A stretch of 64,000 nt of DNA from Stutzerimonas stutzeri (GTDB lineage Bacteria; Pseudomonadota; Gammaproteobacteria; Pseudomonadales; Pseudomonadaceae), in assembly GCF_024451105.1 (NCBI RefSeq), contig NZ_JANGEY010000006.1, positions 62,001 to 126,000 of the forward strand, read 5' to 3'. Below the pieces are notes generated by a model. That model worked only from the letters and a program-made list of their open reading frames with translations, was not told the origin of the DNA and ran no database searches. Shown here piece after piece: positions 50,136-57,532 of the stretch. The stretch's first letter is position 1, and every line of letters starts with the position of its first letter. Made by a program: the position numbers and the translations under genes.

Positions 50136-50876
50136 TCACATGTACATGCCGCCGTTGACCGGGATGGTCGCGCCGGTCACGTAGGCGCCGCCCTCACCGG
50201 CGAGGAAGCCTACCACGCTGGCGATCTCCTCGGCCTGCCCCAGACGACCCAGCGGAATCTGGGTCAGCAGATTCTGGCGATGGGCCTCGGGCAGATCGCG
50301 GGTCATGTCGGTATCGATGAAGCCCGGCGCCACCGCGTTGACGGTGATGCCGCGCGAACCCACCTCGCGGGCCAGGGCGCGGCTGAAGCCTTCGACGCCG
50401 GCCTTGGCCGCCGCATAGTTGGCCTGGCCGGCGTTGCCCATCGAGCCGACCACCGAGCTGATGTTGATGATCCGCCCCCAACGCGCCTTGGTCATGCCCT
50501 TGAGCACGGCCTTGGTCAGCCGGTAGATGCTGGTCAGATTGGTGTTGATGACGTCGTGCCACTCCTCGTCCTTCATGCGCAGCATCAGATTGTCGCGGGT
50601 GATGCCGGCGTTGTTGACCAGGATGGCCGGCTGGCCGAGGTGCTGCTGGATGTGCTCGAGGGTCTGGGCCACCGACTCGTCGCTGGACACGTCGAGGACC
50701 AGGCCGGCGCCTTCGATGCCGGCCGCCTTGAGGTACTCGGCGATACGTTCGGCACCGGCGGCAGTGGTGGCGGTGCCGATGACGATGGCGCCCTGGCGGC
50801 CCAGCTCGAGGGCGATGGCCTGGCCGATGCCGCGGGTGGCACCGGTGACCAGGGCTACCTTACCTTGCAGACTCAT
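50136..50876 (-). CDS. fabG: 3-oxoacyl-ACP reductase
   Basis: 246 residues, NADPH-dependent short-chain dehydrogenase reducing beta-ketoacyl-ACP. GATRGIGQAIA near residue 12 binds cofactor; NNAGITRDN, the catalytic Ser in INISSVVGSMG, and YAAAKAG (Tyr-x3-Lys). It lies 18 bases after fabD. A weak GC hairpin with five T follows (50105-50127). Confidence 0.97.
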   Translation of the reverse strand: MSLQGKVALVTGATRGIGQAIALELGRQGAIVIGTATTAAGAERIAEYLKAAGIEGAGLVLDVSSDESVAQTLEHIQQHLGQPAILVNNAGITRDNLMLRMKDEEWHDVINTNLTSIYRLTKAVLKGMTKARWGRIINISSVVGSMGNAGQANYAAAKAGVEGFSRALAREVGSRGITVNAVAPGFIDTDMTRDLPEAHRQNLLTQIPLGRLGQAEEIASVVGFLAGEGGAYVTGATIPVNGGMYM

Positions 50877-50894
50877 GGGTGTTTCTCCTGATGA

Positions 50895-51833
50895 TCAGGC
50901 CAGCGCCGCACGGGCAGCGGCGAAGGCCTCGGGGGTATCCAGATTGTGGGTGTTGACGCCCTTGGCGCAACGCTTGTTGAGGCCGGACAGCACCTTGCCC
51001 GGCCCACACTCGACCAGCTCGGCCACGCCGCGATCGGCGAGGGCGACCACGCTTTCCACCCAGCGCACCGGGCTGTACAGCTGGGCCAGCAGCTCGCGCT
51101 TGAGTTCGTCCAGCGAGGCCGGCACGGCAGCGGTGGTGTTCTGCACGATGGCGATCTGCGGAACCTGCCAGTCGATGGCCTCGACCGCCGCGGCGAACTG
51201 CTCGGCGGCCGGACGCATCAGCGCACAGTGCGACGGCACGCTGACCGGCAGCGCCATGGCGCGCTTGGCGCCCTTGCCCTTGCAGGCCTCGATGGCGCGC
51301 TCGACGGCCGCCGCGGCGCCGGCTATCACCACCTGACCCGGAGCGTTGAAGTTGACGGCGCTGACCACCTCGCCCTGCGCCGCCTCGACACAGGCGGCAC
51401 GCACGGCGTCGTCGTCCAGGCCGAGGATCGCCGCCATGCCGCCCTGCCCGGCCGGCACCGCCTGCTGCATCAACTGGCCGCGCAGCTCCACCAGCTTCGC
51501 CGCCGCGGCGAACGGCAGGCTGCCGGCCGCAACCAGCGCCGAGTACTCGCCCAGGCTGTGGCCGGCGACGAAGGCCGGCTGCGCGCCGCCCTCGGCCTGC
51601 CAGAGGCGCCACAGGGCGACGGAGGCGGCGAGGATCGCCGGCTGGGTCTTGTCGGTCCGATTGAGACGCTCGGCCGGACCCTCCTGGGTCAGCGCCCAGA
51701 GGTCGTAGCCCAGGGCGGCCGAGGCTTCGGCGAAGGTCTCGCCGATCACAGCGTGCTGCGCGCCCAGCTCGGCGAGCATGCCGACCGCCTGGGAGCCCTG
51801 ACCGGGGAAAACGAATGCGAGGGAAGAAGACAT
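50895..51833 (-). CDS. fabD: malonyl-CoA-ACP transacylase
   Basis: 312 residues from ATG 51833 (MSSSLAFVFPGQGSQ). It moves malonyl from CoA to ACP. Nucleophile Ser in GHSLGEYSALV near residue 92, catalytic His in PVSVPSHCALM, and the oxyanion Gln in FPGQGSQ. AGGGAAGAAG precedes the start. 102 bases after plsX, so it may have an additional promoter. Confidence 0.97.
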   Translation of the reverse strand: MSSSLAFVFPGQGSQAVGMLAELGAQHAVIGETFAEASAALGYDLWALTQEGPAERLNRTDKTQPAILAASVALWRLWQAEGGAQPAFVAGHSLGEYSALVAAGSLPFAAAAKLVELRGQLMQQAVPAGQGGMAAILGLDDDAVRAACVEAAQGEVVSAVNFNAPGQVVIAGAAAAVERAIEACKGKGAKRAMALPVSVPSHCALMRPAAEQFAAAVEAIDWQVPQIAIVQNTTAAVPASLDELKRELLAQLYSPVRWVESVVALADRGVAELVECGPGKVLSGLNKRCAKGVNTHNLDTPEAFAAARAALA

Positions 51834-51935
51834 GGAGCAAGTCCCTTGTGTACGTGTTGGCCGGCACGGCTGCGCAGGGCACAGCGCACCGACCTGTTGG
51901 ATGGCGGGCATGGACCTGCGGTCACGCCCGGGGAA

Positions 51936-52946
51936 TTAAAGCAGCAGATGCTCGAGACGCCCATGCAGACGCTGCGGCAGATTCTCGTCGACCTCCGTCA
52001 GCGCGCGCCGGACAGCCGCCCGGAAACCCTCCGGACCGGCACCGCCGTGGCTTTTTACCACAATGCCTTGCAATCCGAGAAAGCTCGCGCCGTTGTGCCG
52101 AGCCGGCCGCAACTCGTCCTGCAGGCCGCGCAACAGCGGCAGCGCCAGCAGGCCGGCGAGGCGCGCGAAGGGACCGCTGCGAAAGCGCGCGGCGATGCGC
52201 GCGGCGATCATCGCCGCCAGCCCCTCGCTGGCCTTGAGCACCACGTTGCCGACGAAGCCGTCGCACACCACCACGTCGGCTTCGCCCCGATACAGGCCGT
52301 CGCCCTCGACGAAGCCGATGTAGTTGAGCGCCGACGCCCGCTGCAGCAGGCTGGCCGCCAGCTTCACCTGCTGGCTGCCCTTGATCTCCTCGGTACCGAC
52401 GTTGAGCAGCGCCACCCGCGGCCGCGCCAGCCCCTGCGCCTCGGCGGCAACCGCGCCCATCACGGCGAACTGGAAGAGGTTCTCGGCGCTGCAGTCGATG
52501 TTGGCGCCCAGATCGAGCAGCAGGCAGCTGCCCCGCTCGGTGGGTATCGCGCTGACCATCGCTGGCCGGTCGATGCCGGGCAAGGTCTTCAGCACGTGGC
52601 GCGACAGCGCCATCAGCGCCCCGGTATTGCCCGCGCTCACGCAGGCCTGGGCCGCGCCGTCGCGCACCAGCTCAAGGGCCCGGCGCATCGAGGAATCGGA
52701 CTTGCCGCGCAGCACCTGGGCCGGACGCTCGCCCATGGCGATCACTTCACTGGCAGGATGCACGCGCAGGCGAAAGCGTTCGCCGGAGGGGACCTCGGCG
52801 ATCAGCGGTTCGATGAGGGAGGACTGGCCGACGAGGATCAGCCGCAGGGAGGGATGTTCGGCCAGACAGGAAAGGCAGGCCGGAACAATGCAGTGGGGAC
52901 CGAAGTCCCCACCCATTGCATCGATCGCGAGGACCGGAGCGACCAA
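51936..52946 (-). CDS. plsX: phosphate acyltransferase PlsX
   Basis: 336 residues. The reading frame begins at a TTG (52946) three bases after the rpmF stop; homologues start at the same place (..[15 protein letters not shown]), and no ATG exists before residue 11. It makes acyl-phosphate from acyl-ACP for phospholipid synthesis. Conserved blocks: [55 protein letters not shown] and [15 protein letters not shown]. Rare start codon plus tight spacing suggests coupling to rpmF. Confidence 0.94.
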   Translation of the reverse strand: MVAPVLAIDAMGGDFGPHCIVPACLSCLAEHPSLRLILVGQSSLIEPLIAEVPSGERFRLRVHPASEVIAMGERPAQVLRGKSDSSMRRALELVRDGAAQACVSAGNTGALMALSRHVLKTLPGIDRPAMVSAIPTERGSCLLLDLGANIDCSAENLFQFAVMGAVAAEAQGLARPRVALLNVGTEEIKGSQQVKLAASLLQRASALNYIGFVEGDGLYRGEADVVVCDGFVGNVVLKASEGLAAMIAARIAARFRSGPFARLAGLLALPLLRGLQDELRPARHNGASFLGLQGIVVKSHGGAGPEGFRAAVRRALTEVDENLPQRLHGRLEHLLL

Positions 52947-52949
52947 GGA

Positions 52950-53132
52950 TTACTCGGCAGCGCCCTTGTCGACGATCTTGCGACCACGATAGAAGCCGTC
53001 CGGGCTCACGTGGTGGCGCAGGTGGACTTCACCGGTGCTCTTCTCGACGGACAGCGCGTTGGCCTCGAGCGCATCGTGGGAACGACGCATGTCGCGAGCG
53101 GAACGGGACTTTTTGTTCTGTTGAACAGCCAT
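52950..53132 (-). CDS. rpmF: 50S ribosomal protein L32
   Basis: 60 residues, basic: [22 protein letters not shown] then [21 protein letters not shown]. Part of the large subunit. The N-terminal VQQNKKSxSxRxMRRSHD block is diagnostic. It carries no zinc cysteines, as in most gamma-proteobacteria. In the yceD-rpmF-plsX operon. Confidence 0.97.
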   Translation of the reverse strand: MAVQQNKKSRSARDMRRSHDALEANALSVEKSTGEVHLRHHVSPDGFYRGRKIVDKGAAE

Positions 53133-53144
53133 TCTGATTAACTC

Positions 53145-53675
53145 CTAAACGTTTGGGTCACGTTTCAACTGCGCCAGTACATCGAACGGGTTGGACCGCG
53201 GAACCTCGTTGACGCTCGGTTCTGGTGCTGCTGCATAACCGGCTGGATGCTGGCATGCATCGGGTTCGTGGGCCGGCACAATGGGAAGCGCAAGCAGCAG
53301 CTCATCCTCGACCAGCTCGAGCAGATCGAGAGGCTCCTCGCCCACTTCCAGCGCGTCGTAGCTCTTCGGCAGGGAATCCGCCGAGGCGCCCTCCCGCAGC
53401 ACGGCATAGACGAACTCGCAGTGCACCGGGAGGCTCGCCGGCTCCAGACAACGCTGGCATACCATCTGCACCTCGACCTCGAGTTCGCCGCGCATGACGA
53501 TCAGCCCCTGCTCGTCGCGACCGAACTCGAGACGAGCCTGGACGCTGCCGGCATCGCTGACCAACTGCTCGCACAACCGCGAAAACTGCGCGACCGGCCA
53601 CTCACCCTGGAGGATGGCGTCGCGATCTGCCAGCTTGCGCGGATCGATGTGAGGTGGAATCGGCCCTTTCAACAT
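53145..53675 (-). CDS. yceD: YceD/DUF177 23S rRNA accumulation protein
   Basis: 176 residues. DUF177 with the Cys pair MVCQRCLEPAS near residue 82 and the acidic PLDLLELVEDELLLALPIVPAH. In E. coli YceD supports 23S rRNA accumulation and is co-transcribed with rpmF, as here (12-base gap). The promoter just upstream would give an mRNA with a 0-3 base leader, and no Shine-Dalgarno precedes the ATG. Confidence 0.93.
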   Translation of the reverse strand: MLKGPIPPHIDPRKLADRDAILQGEWPVAQFSRLCEQLVSDAGSVQARLEFGRDEQGLIVMRGELEVEVQMVCQRCLEPASLPVHCEFVYAVLREGASADSLPKSYDALEVGEEPLDLLELVEDELLLALPIVPAHEPDACQHPAGYAAAPEPSVNEVPRSNPFDVLAQLKRDPNV

Positions 53676-53684
53676 AAGCGCGCC

Positions 53685-53713
53685 ATTCTAGGGATACCCC
53701 TTTTAACTGTCAA
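53685..53713 (-). promoter_or_regulatory. strong sigma70 promoter of yceD-rpmF-plsX
   Basis: On the minus strand TTGACA (53708-53713), 17-base spacer, TAGAAT (53685-53690): near-perfect consensus. The predicted start is at or within three bases of the yceD ATG (53675), so the transcript is practically leaderless. Confidence 0.85.
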
Positions 53714-53782
53714 AGAAATTCCTTGCGTGCAGCGACCCCCCGGGGACGCCTAGAATCGCCGGCACATTCCACGGAGACCGTC

Positions 53783-54364
53783 ATGCTGCCACTGCTGCTC
53801 GCTTCCAGCTCGCCCTATCGTCGCGCCCTGCTCGAACGCCTGCGCCTGCCGTTCGAATGCCGCTCGCCGGACATCGACGAAAGCGCCCATCCCGGCGAAC
53901 CGCCCGAGCAACTGGTCCGCCGCCTCGCCGAGGCCAAGGCGCGCGCCCTTGCCGAACGCCACGACCGCCACCTGATAATCGGCTCCGACCAGGTCGCCGC
54001 CCTGCCCGACGGCCGCATCCTCGGCAAGCCGCACGACTTCGCGCGCGCCCGCGAGCAACTGCGCGCCGCCAGCGACAGCAGCGTGACCTTCCACACCGGC
54101 CTGTGCCTGCACAACTCGCAGAGCGGCAGAAGCCAGGTCGACTGCATACCCTTCACCGTACACTTCCGCCCGCTGGACGACGCCCGCATCGAGCGCTACC
54201 TGCGCCTCGAGCAACCCTACGACTGCGCCGGCAGCTTCAAGTCCGAAGGGCTCGGCATCAGCCTGTTCCGCGCGACCAGCGGCACGGACGCCACCAGCCT
54301 GATCGGCCTGCCGCTGATCCGCCTGGTCGACATGCTGCTCGCCGAGGGCGTTCGGATACCCTGA
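53783..54364 (+). CDS. Maf-family nucleotide pyrophosphatase
   Basis: 193 residues from ATG 53783 (MLPLLLASSSPYRRALLERL). House-cleaning enzyme hydrolysing modified nucleotides; the YceF-type subfamily prefers 7-methyl-GTP. Motifs: LASSSPYRR (residues 6-14), PDIDES, IIGSDQVAAL and CAGSFKSEGLG. It stands alone on the plus strand between yceD and sppA, converging with sppA across 7 bases. Confidence 0.93.
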   Translation: MLPLLLASSSPYRRALLERLRLPFECRSPDIDESAHPGEPPEQLVRRLAEAKARALAERHDRHLIIGSDQVAALPDGRILGKPHDFARAREQLRAASDSSVTFHTGLCLHNSQSGRSQVDCIPFTVHFRPLDDARIERYLRLEQPYDCAGSFKSEGLGISLFRATSGTDATSLIGLPLIRLVDMLLAEGVRIP

Positions 54365-54371
54365 ACGCCGC

Positions 54372-55349
54372 TCACTGCAACTGCGGCGCGCGCAGCCCCA
54401 TCCACAGCGAAATCTGTTCGGCCATGCCGGCGCCGAGGCGCTTGGCGAAACGATCGATCGGCGACTCCTTGCGAGTGAAGTCGACCAGGTTTTTCTCGCC
54501 AACCACCTCGCGCGCCACGAAGCTGGCGCTGCCCAGTCCGTCCACCAGCCCCAGCTCCAGCGCCTGCTCGCCGGACCACACCAGACCAGAGAACAGCTCG
54601 GGGTGCTCGGCGTCCTTCAGCCGCTCGCCGCGCCCCTCCTTGACGCTGGCGATGAACTGACGATGGGTGGTCTCCAGCACGCCACCCCAGAAGCGCGTCT
54701 CGTCCTCCTTCTGCGGCATGAACGGATCGAGGAAGGTCTTGTGCTCGCCGGAGGTATAGGTGCGCCGCTCGACGCCCAGCTTCTGCATCGCCTCGACGAA
54801 GCCGAAGCCCGAGGCGGTCACGCCGATGGAGCCGACCAGACTGGCCTTGTCGGCGTAGATCGCATCGGCGGCGCTGGCGATGTAGTAGGCACCGGAAGCA
54901 CCCAGGTCGGCGATCACCGCATACAACCTGATGTCCGGATGCTCGTCGCGCAGGCGGCGGATCTCGTCGTAGATGTAGCCGGACTGCACCGGACTACCGC
55001 CCGGACTGTTGATGCGCAGGATCACCGCGCGAGTATTCTTGTCCTTGAAGGCCGAGCGCAGACTGCCGACGATGTTGTCGGCACTGGCCCGCTCCTCGTC
55101 GGCGATCACCCCGCGCACCTCGATCAGCGCGGTGTGCGGCTTGAGCGCGGCCGCCTTGTCCAGGCTCGACCAGGGCGAGAGCAGGAGCAGCACGCCGAAC
55201 AGGTAGAGAAAGCCCAGACTCTTGAAGAAGATACCCCAGCGTCGTGCCCGCCGCTGCTCGACCACCCCGGCCAGCACCGCCTTCTCCAGCAACTTCCAGG
55301 TCTTCTCGTCGCTCGGCGCCGACGGCGCCTTCCATTCATCCGACTGCAC
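54372..55349 (-). CDS. sppA: signal peptide peptidase SppA-like serine protease
   Basis: 325 residues from a GTG start with a strong GAAGGAGG site, overlapping the HAD gene by 14 bases. One transmembrane helix (residues 39-60, GIFFKSLGFLYLFGVLLLL), then a ClpP/crotonase-like S49 protease domain: INSPGGSPVQSGYIYDEI, nucleophile Ser in ADLGASGAYYIASAADAIYA and the general-base Lys in the following DKASLVGSIGV region. The short single-domain form resembles SohB or archaeal SppA. Degrades cleaved signal peptides in the membrane. Confidence 0.93.
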   Translation of the reverse strand: MQSDEWKAPSAPSDEKTWKLLEKAVLAGVVEQRRARRWGIFFKSLGFLYLFGVLLLLSPWSSLDKAAALKPHTALIEVRGVIADEERASADNIVGSLRSAFKDKNTRAVILRINSPGGSPVQSGYIYDEIRRLRDEHPDIRLYAVIADLGASGAYYIASAADAIYADKASLVGSIGVTASGFGFVEAMQKLGVERRTYTSGEHKTFLDPFMPQKEDETRFWGGVLETTHRQFIASVKEGRGERLKDAEHPELFSGLVWSGEQALELGLVDGLGSASFVAREVVGEKNLVDFTRKESPIDRFAKRLGAGMAEQISLWMGLRAPQLQ

Positions 55350-56037
55350 GTTCGCCAGCCTCCTTCTTGATGCGATTGCGCCGCGCCTCGAGCCACTCGC
55401 CGAGCGCCGCGAAACGCTCGATGGCCAGATGCGGGCGATACCCCTGCAGGACCGACAGCGGCTGCGCACCGTAACCCACGGCCACCGCGGTCATGCCGGC
55501 ATTGTGCGCCATCTGCAGATCGAACGGCGAGTCGCCGACCATCAGCGCCTGCCCCGACGCCACGCCGCAATGCGCGAGGATCTCGCGCAGCATGCGCGGA
55601 TCGGGCTTGCTGGCCGTTTCGTCGGCACAGCGGGTGATGTCGAAGAATTCCAGCCAGCCGTGCCCGGCCAGTACCCGATCGAGACCGCGCCGACTCTTGC
55701 CGGTGGCCACCGCAAGGCGGTAGCCCTGCTCGCGGAACGCCAGCAACGATTCCAGCACCCCCTCGAACAGCGGCGAAGGCGTGCTTTCCAGATAAAGATA
55801 GTGGTCACTGTAGACCCTGCGGAACACGACCTGGCTCGCCTCGTCATCCTCCAGTCCGGGATACAGGGCACGGATCGCCTCGGGCAAGCCGAGGCCGATG
55901 ATGCCGCGAATCGCCGCCTCGTCGAGCTGCGGCAGACCACAGGCATCGGCCGCCGCACACATCGACTCGACGATTCGCGCCACGGAGTCGACCAACGTAC
56001 CGTCCCAGTCGAACACCAGCAGCCGGTAGTCAGGCAT
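55336..56037 (-). CDS. HAD-superfamily hydrolase (phosphoglycolate phosphatase-like)
   Basis: 233 residues. Motif [10 protein letters not shown] near residue 10 (nucleophile Asp), motif [11 protein letters not shown], motif III Lys in [11 protein letters not shown], motif [19 protein letters not shown] helical cap sits between I and II. Similar to Gph/PpaX enzymes; the true substrate is unknown. It overlaps rluC by 8 bases and sppA by 14, so it is translated in a coupled run. Confidence 0.92.
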   Translation of the reverse strand: MPDYRLLVFDWDGTLVDSVARIVESMCAAADACGLPQLDEAAIRGIIGLGLPEAIRALYPGLEDDEASQVVFRRVYSDHYLYLESTPSPLFEGVLESLLAFREQGYRLAVATGKSRRGLDRVLAGHGWLEFFDITRCADETASKPDPRMLREILAHCGVASGQALMVGDSPFDLQMAHNAGMTAVAVGYGAQPLSVLQGYRPHLAIERFAALGEWLEARRNRIKKEAGERAVG

Positions 56038-56983
56038 CCAGGCGCTCCAGGGTCTGCGCCCACATATCGTCCACCGGCGCCTCCAGCGCCAGCACCTCGC
56101 CGCCGGGCAGGCTCACCCGCAGCGCATAGGCATGCAGGAACAGGCGCTTGCCGCCCAGCTCGCGGATCTCGCGAGTGAAGTCGTCGTCGCCATACTTGCT
56201 GTCGCCGGCGATCGAATGACCGGCATGCTTGGCGTGCACTCGGATCTGATGGGTGCGCCCGGTGATCGGGCTGGCCTCGACCAGGGTGGCGAAGTCACCG
56301 AAGCGGCGCACCACGCGGAACTCGGTCAGAGCGTCCTTGCCCTCGGGATTGACCTCGACCATCCGCTCGCCCGAGCGCAGGTTGTTCTTCAGCAGCGGCG
56401 CGCTGACCTTCTTCTTCGAGGTCGGCCAACTGCCGCGCACCAGCGCCAGATAGCGCTTGTCGACACCGTCGCCGCGCAGCGCCTCGTGCAGGTGACGCAG
56501 CATGCTGCGCTTCTTGGCGATCATCAAAAGACCCGAGGTGTCGCGATCCAGACGATGCACCAGCTCGATGTCCCTGGCCTCCGGGCGCAGCTGGCGGAAC
56601 GCCTCGATCACCCCGTAGCTCAGCCCGCTGCCGCCGTGCACGGCAATGCCGGCCGGCTTGTTGAGCACGATCAGCGCCTTGTCCTCGTAGACGATGGCCG
56701 CCTCGAGGCGCTGCAGCAGCCCCTGGGCGAGCGGCTCGGGCTCGTCGCGCTCGGCTACCCGCAGCGGCGGCACGCGCACCACGTCGCCGGCCTGCAGCTT
56801 GTACTCGGGCTTGATCCGCCCCTTGTTCACCCGCACCTCGCCCTTGCGCAGGATGCGGTAGATCAGGGTCTTGGGAACACCTTTCAGCTGAGCGCGGAGA
56901 AAGTTGTCGATGCGTTGTCCGGCCAGTTCCGGCTGCACTTCGAGCAGCTGGACGCCGGTGGAGATTTGCGAGGGAGTCGTCAT
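56030..56983 (-). CDS. rluC: 23S rRNA pseudouridine synthase RluC
   Basis: 317 residues from ATG 56983. It makes pseudouridines 955, 2504 and 2580 in 23S rRNA. N-terminal S4 domain ([34 protein letters not shown]), catalytic block [19 protein letters not shown] with the essential Asp, and [20 protein letters not shown]. No Shine-Dalgarno is close to the ATG; a TATGAT -10 (56990-56995) only 6 bases upstream suggests a leaderless mRNA. Divergent from rne, as in many gamma-proteobacteria. Confidence 0.96.
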   Translation of the reverse strand: MTTPSQISTGVQLLEVQPELAGQRIDNFLRAQLKGVPKTLIYRILRKGEVRVNKGRIKPEYKLQAGDVVRVPPLRVAERDEPEPLAQGLLQRLEAAIVYEDKALIVLNKPAGIAVHGGSGLSYGVIEAFRQLRPEARDIELVHRLDRDTSGLLMIAKKRSMLRHLHEALRGDGVDKRYLALVRGSWPTSKKKVSAPLLKNNLRSGERMVEVNPEGKDALTEFRVVRRFGDFATLVEASPITGRTHQIRVHAKHAGHSIAGDSKYGDDDFTREIRELGGKRLFLHAYALRVSLPGGEVLALEAPVDDMWAQTLERLDA

Positions 56984-56989
56984 GCGCGA

Positions 56990-57040
56990 ATCATAGCAAT
57001 TTTTCCCTGAATTGAAGCATTTAATGATTGCTGCTATATT
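56990..57040. promoter_or_regulatory. back-to-back rluC and rne promoters
   Basis: Plus strand: TTGAAG (57012-57017), 17-base spacer, TATATT (57035-57040), start near 57047 for rne. Minus strand: TATGAT (56990-56995) 16 bases from CTTCAA, the same -35 bases read on the other strand. The two promoters may compete for polymerase. Confidence 0.65.
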
Positions 57041-57046
57041 CCGGCA

Positions 57047-57532
57047 GCCGTCAAAAGCGGCATTCCGCGCGCATGCGAGCCGACTGCTCGCCGCCGGACA
57101 CACAATCGCCGGACGCCAGGCCGTCCGACGGGTTGCCCGCGCAAGCATCACGGCGACTCGGAAAACCAGGCCTTGAGACACATGAGGTGCGAAACGCCCG
57201 GCGTTTCGCGCAAAAGCTAACCCGCTACGGATTCAGCGAGCGGCACCCCGATTCTCAGGGAATACGTGCAGGGCGGAGATGCACAAACGACGGACTGCGT
57301 AGCACTCGACTTTCCAGACGCCTTGATCGTCCGCAGCGTTGTTTGATTCCTCCTCCTGAATGAGTGCTTCTGTACCCACAGTTAGCAGGAGCCGCCAGTC
57401 GCGCGCAGGCCCAATCGCCTGCGAGGCTTGACAAGGGCAACGGCAAGGCCGTTCCCGGCGCACCTGACACCGACCACGAGAGTCGTGCGTGCCAACCGCC
57501 GTTTCCGGCAGCCCGGAAACCATTGGTACTAC
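57047..57532 (+). promoter_or_regulatory. long structured 5' UTR of rne
   Basis: About 486 bases without a gene. Hairpins: GCGAAACGC (57189-57197)/GCGTTTCGC (57201-57209); AACGG/CCGTT (57439-57453); and GTTTCCGG (57501-57508)/CCGGAAAC (57513-57520) only 12 bases before the ATG. No Shine-Dalgarno is seen between the last hairpin and the ATG. RNase E represses itself through leader hairpins in enterobacteria, and a Pseudomonas-specific rne leader motif (rne-II) has been described; this region is the place for it. Confidence 0.6.
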
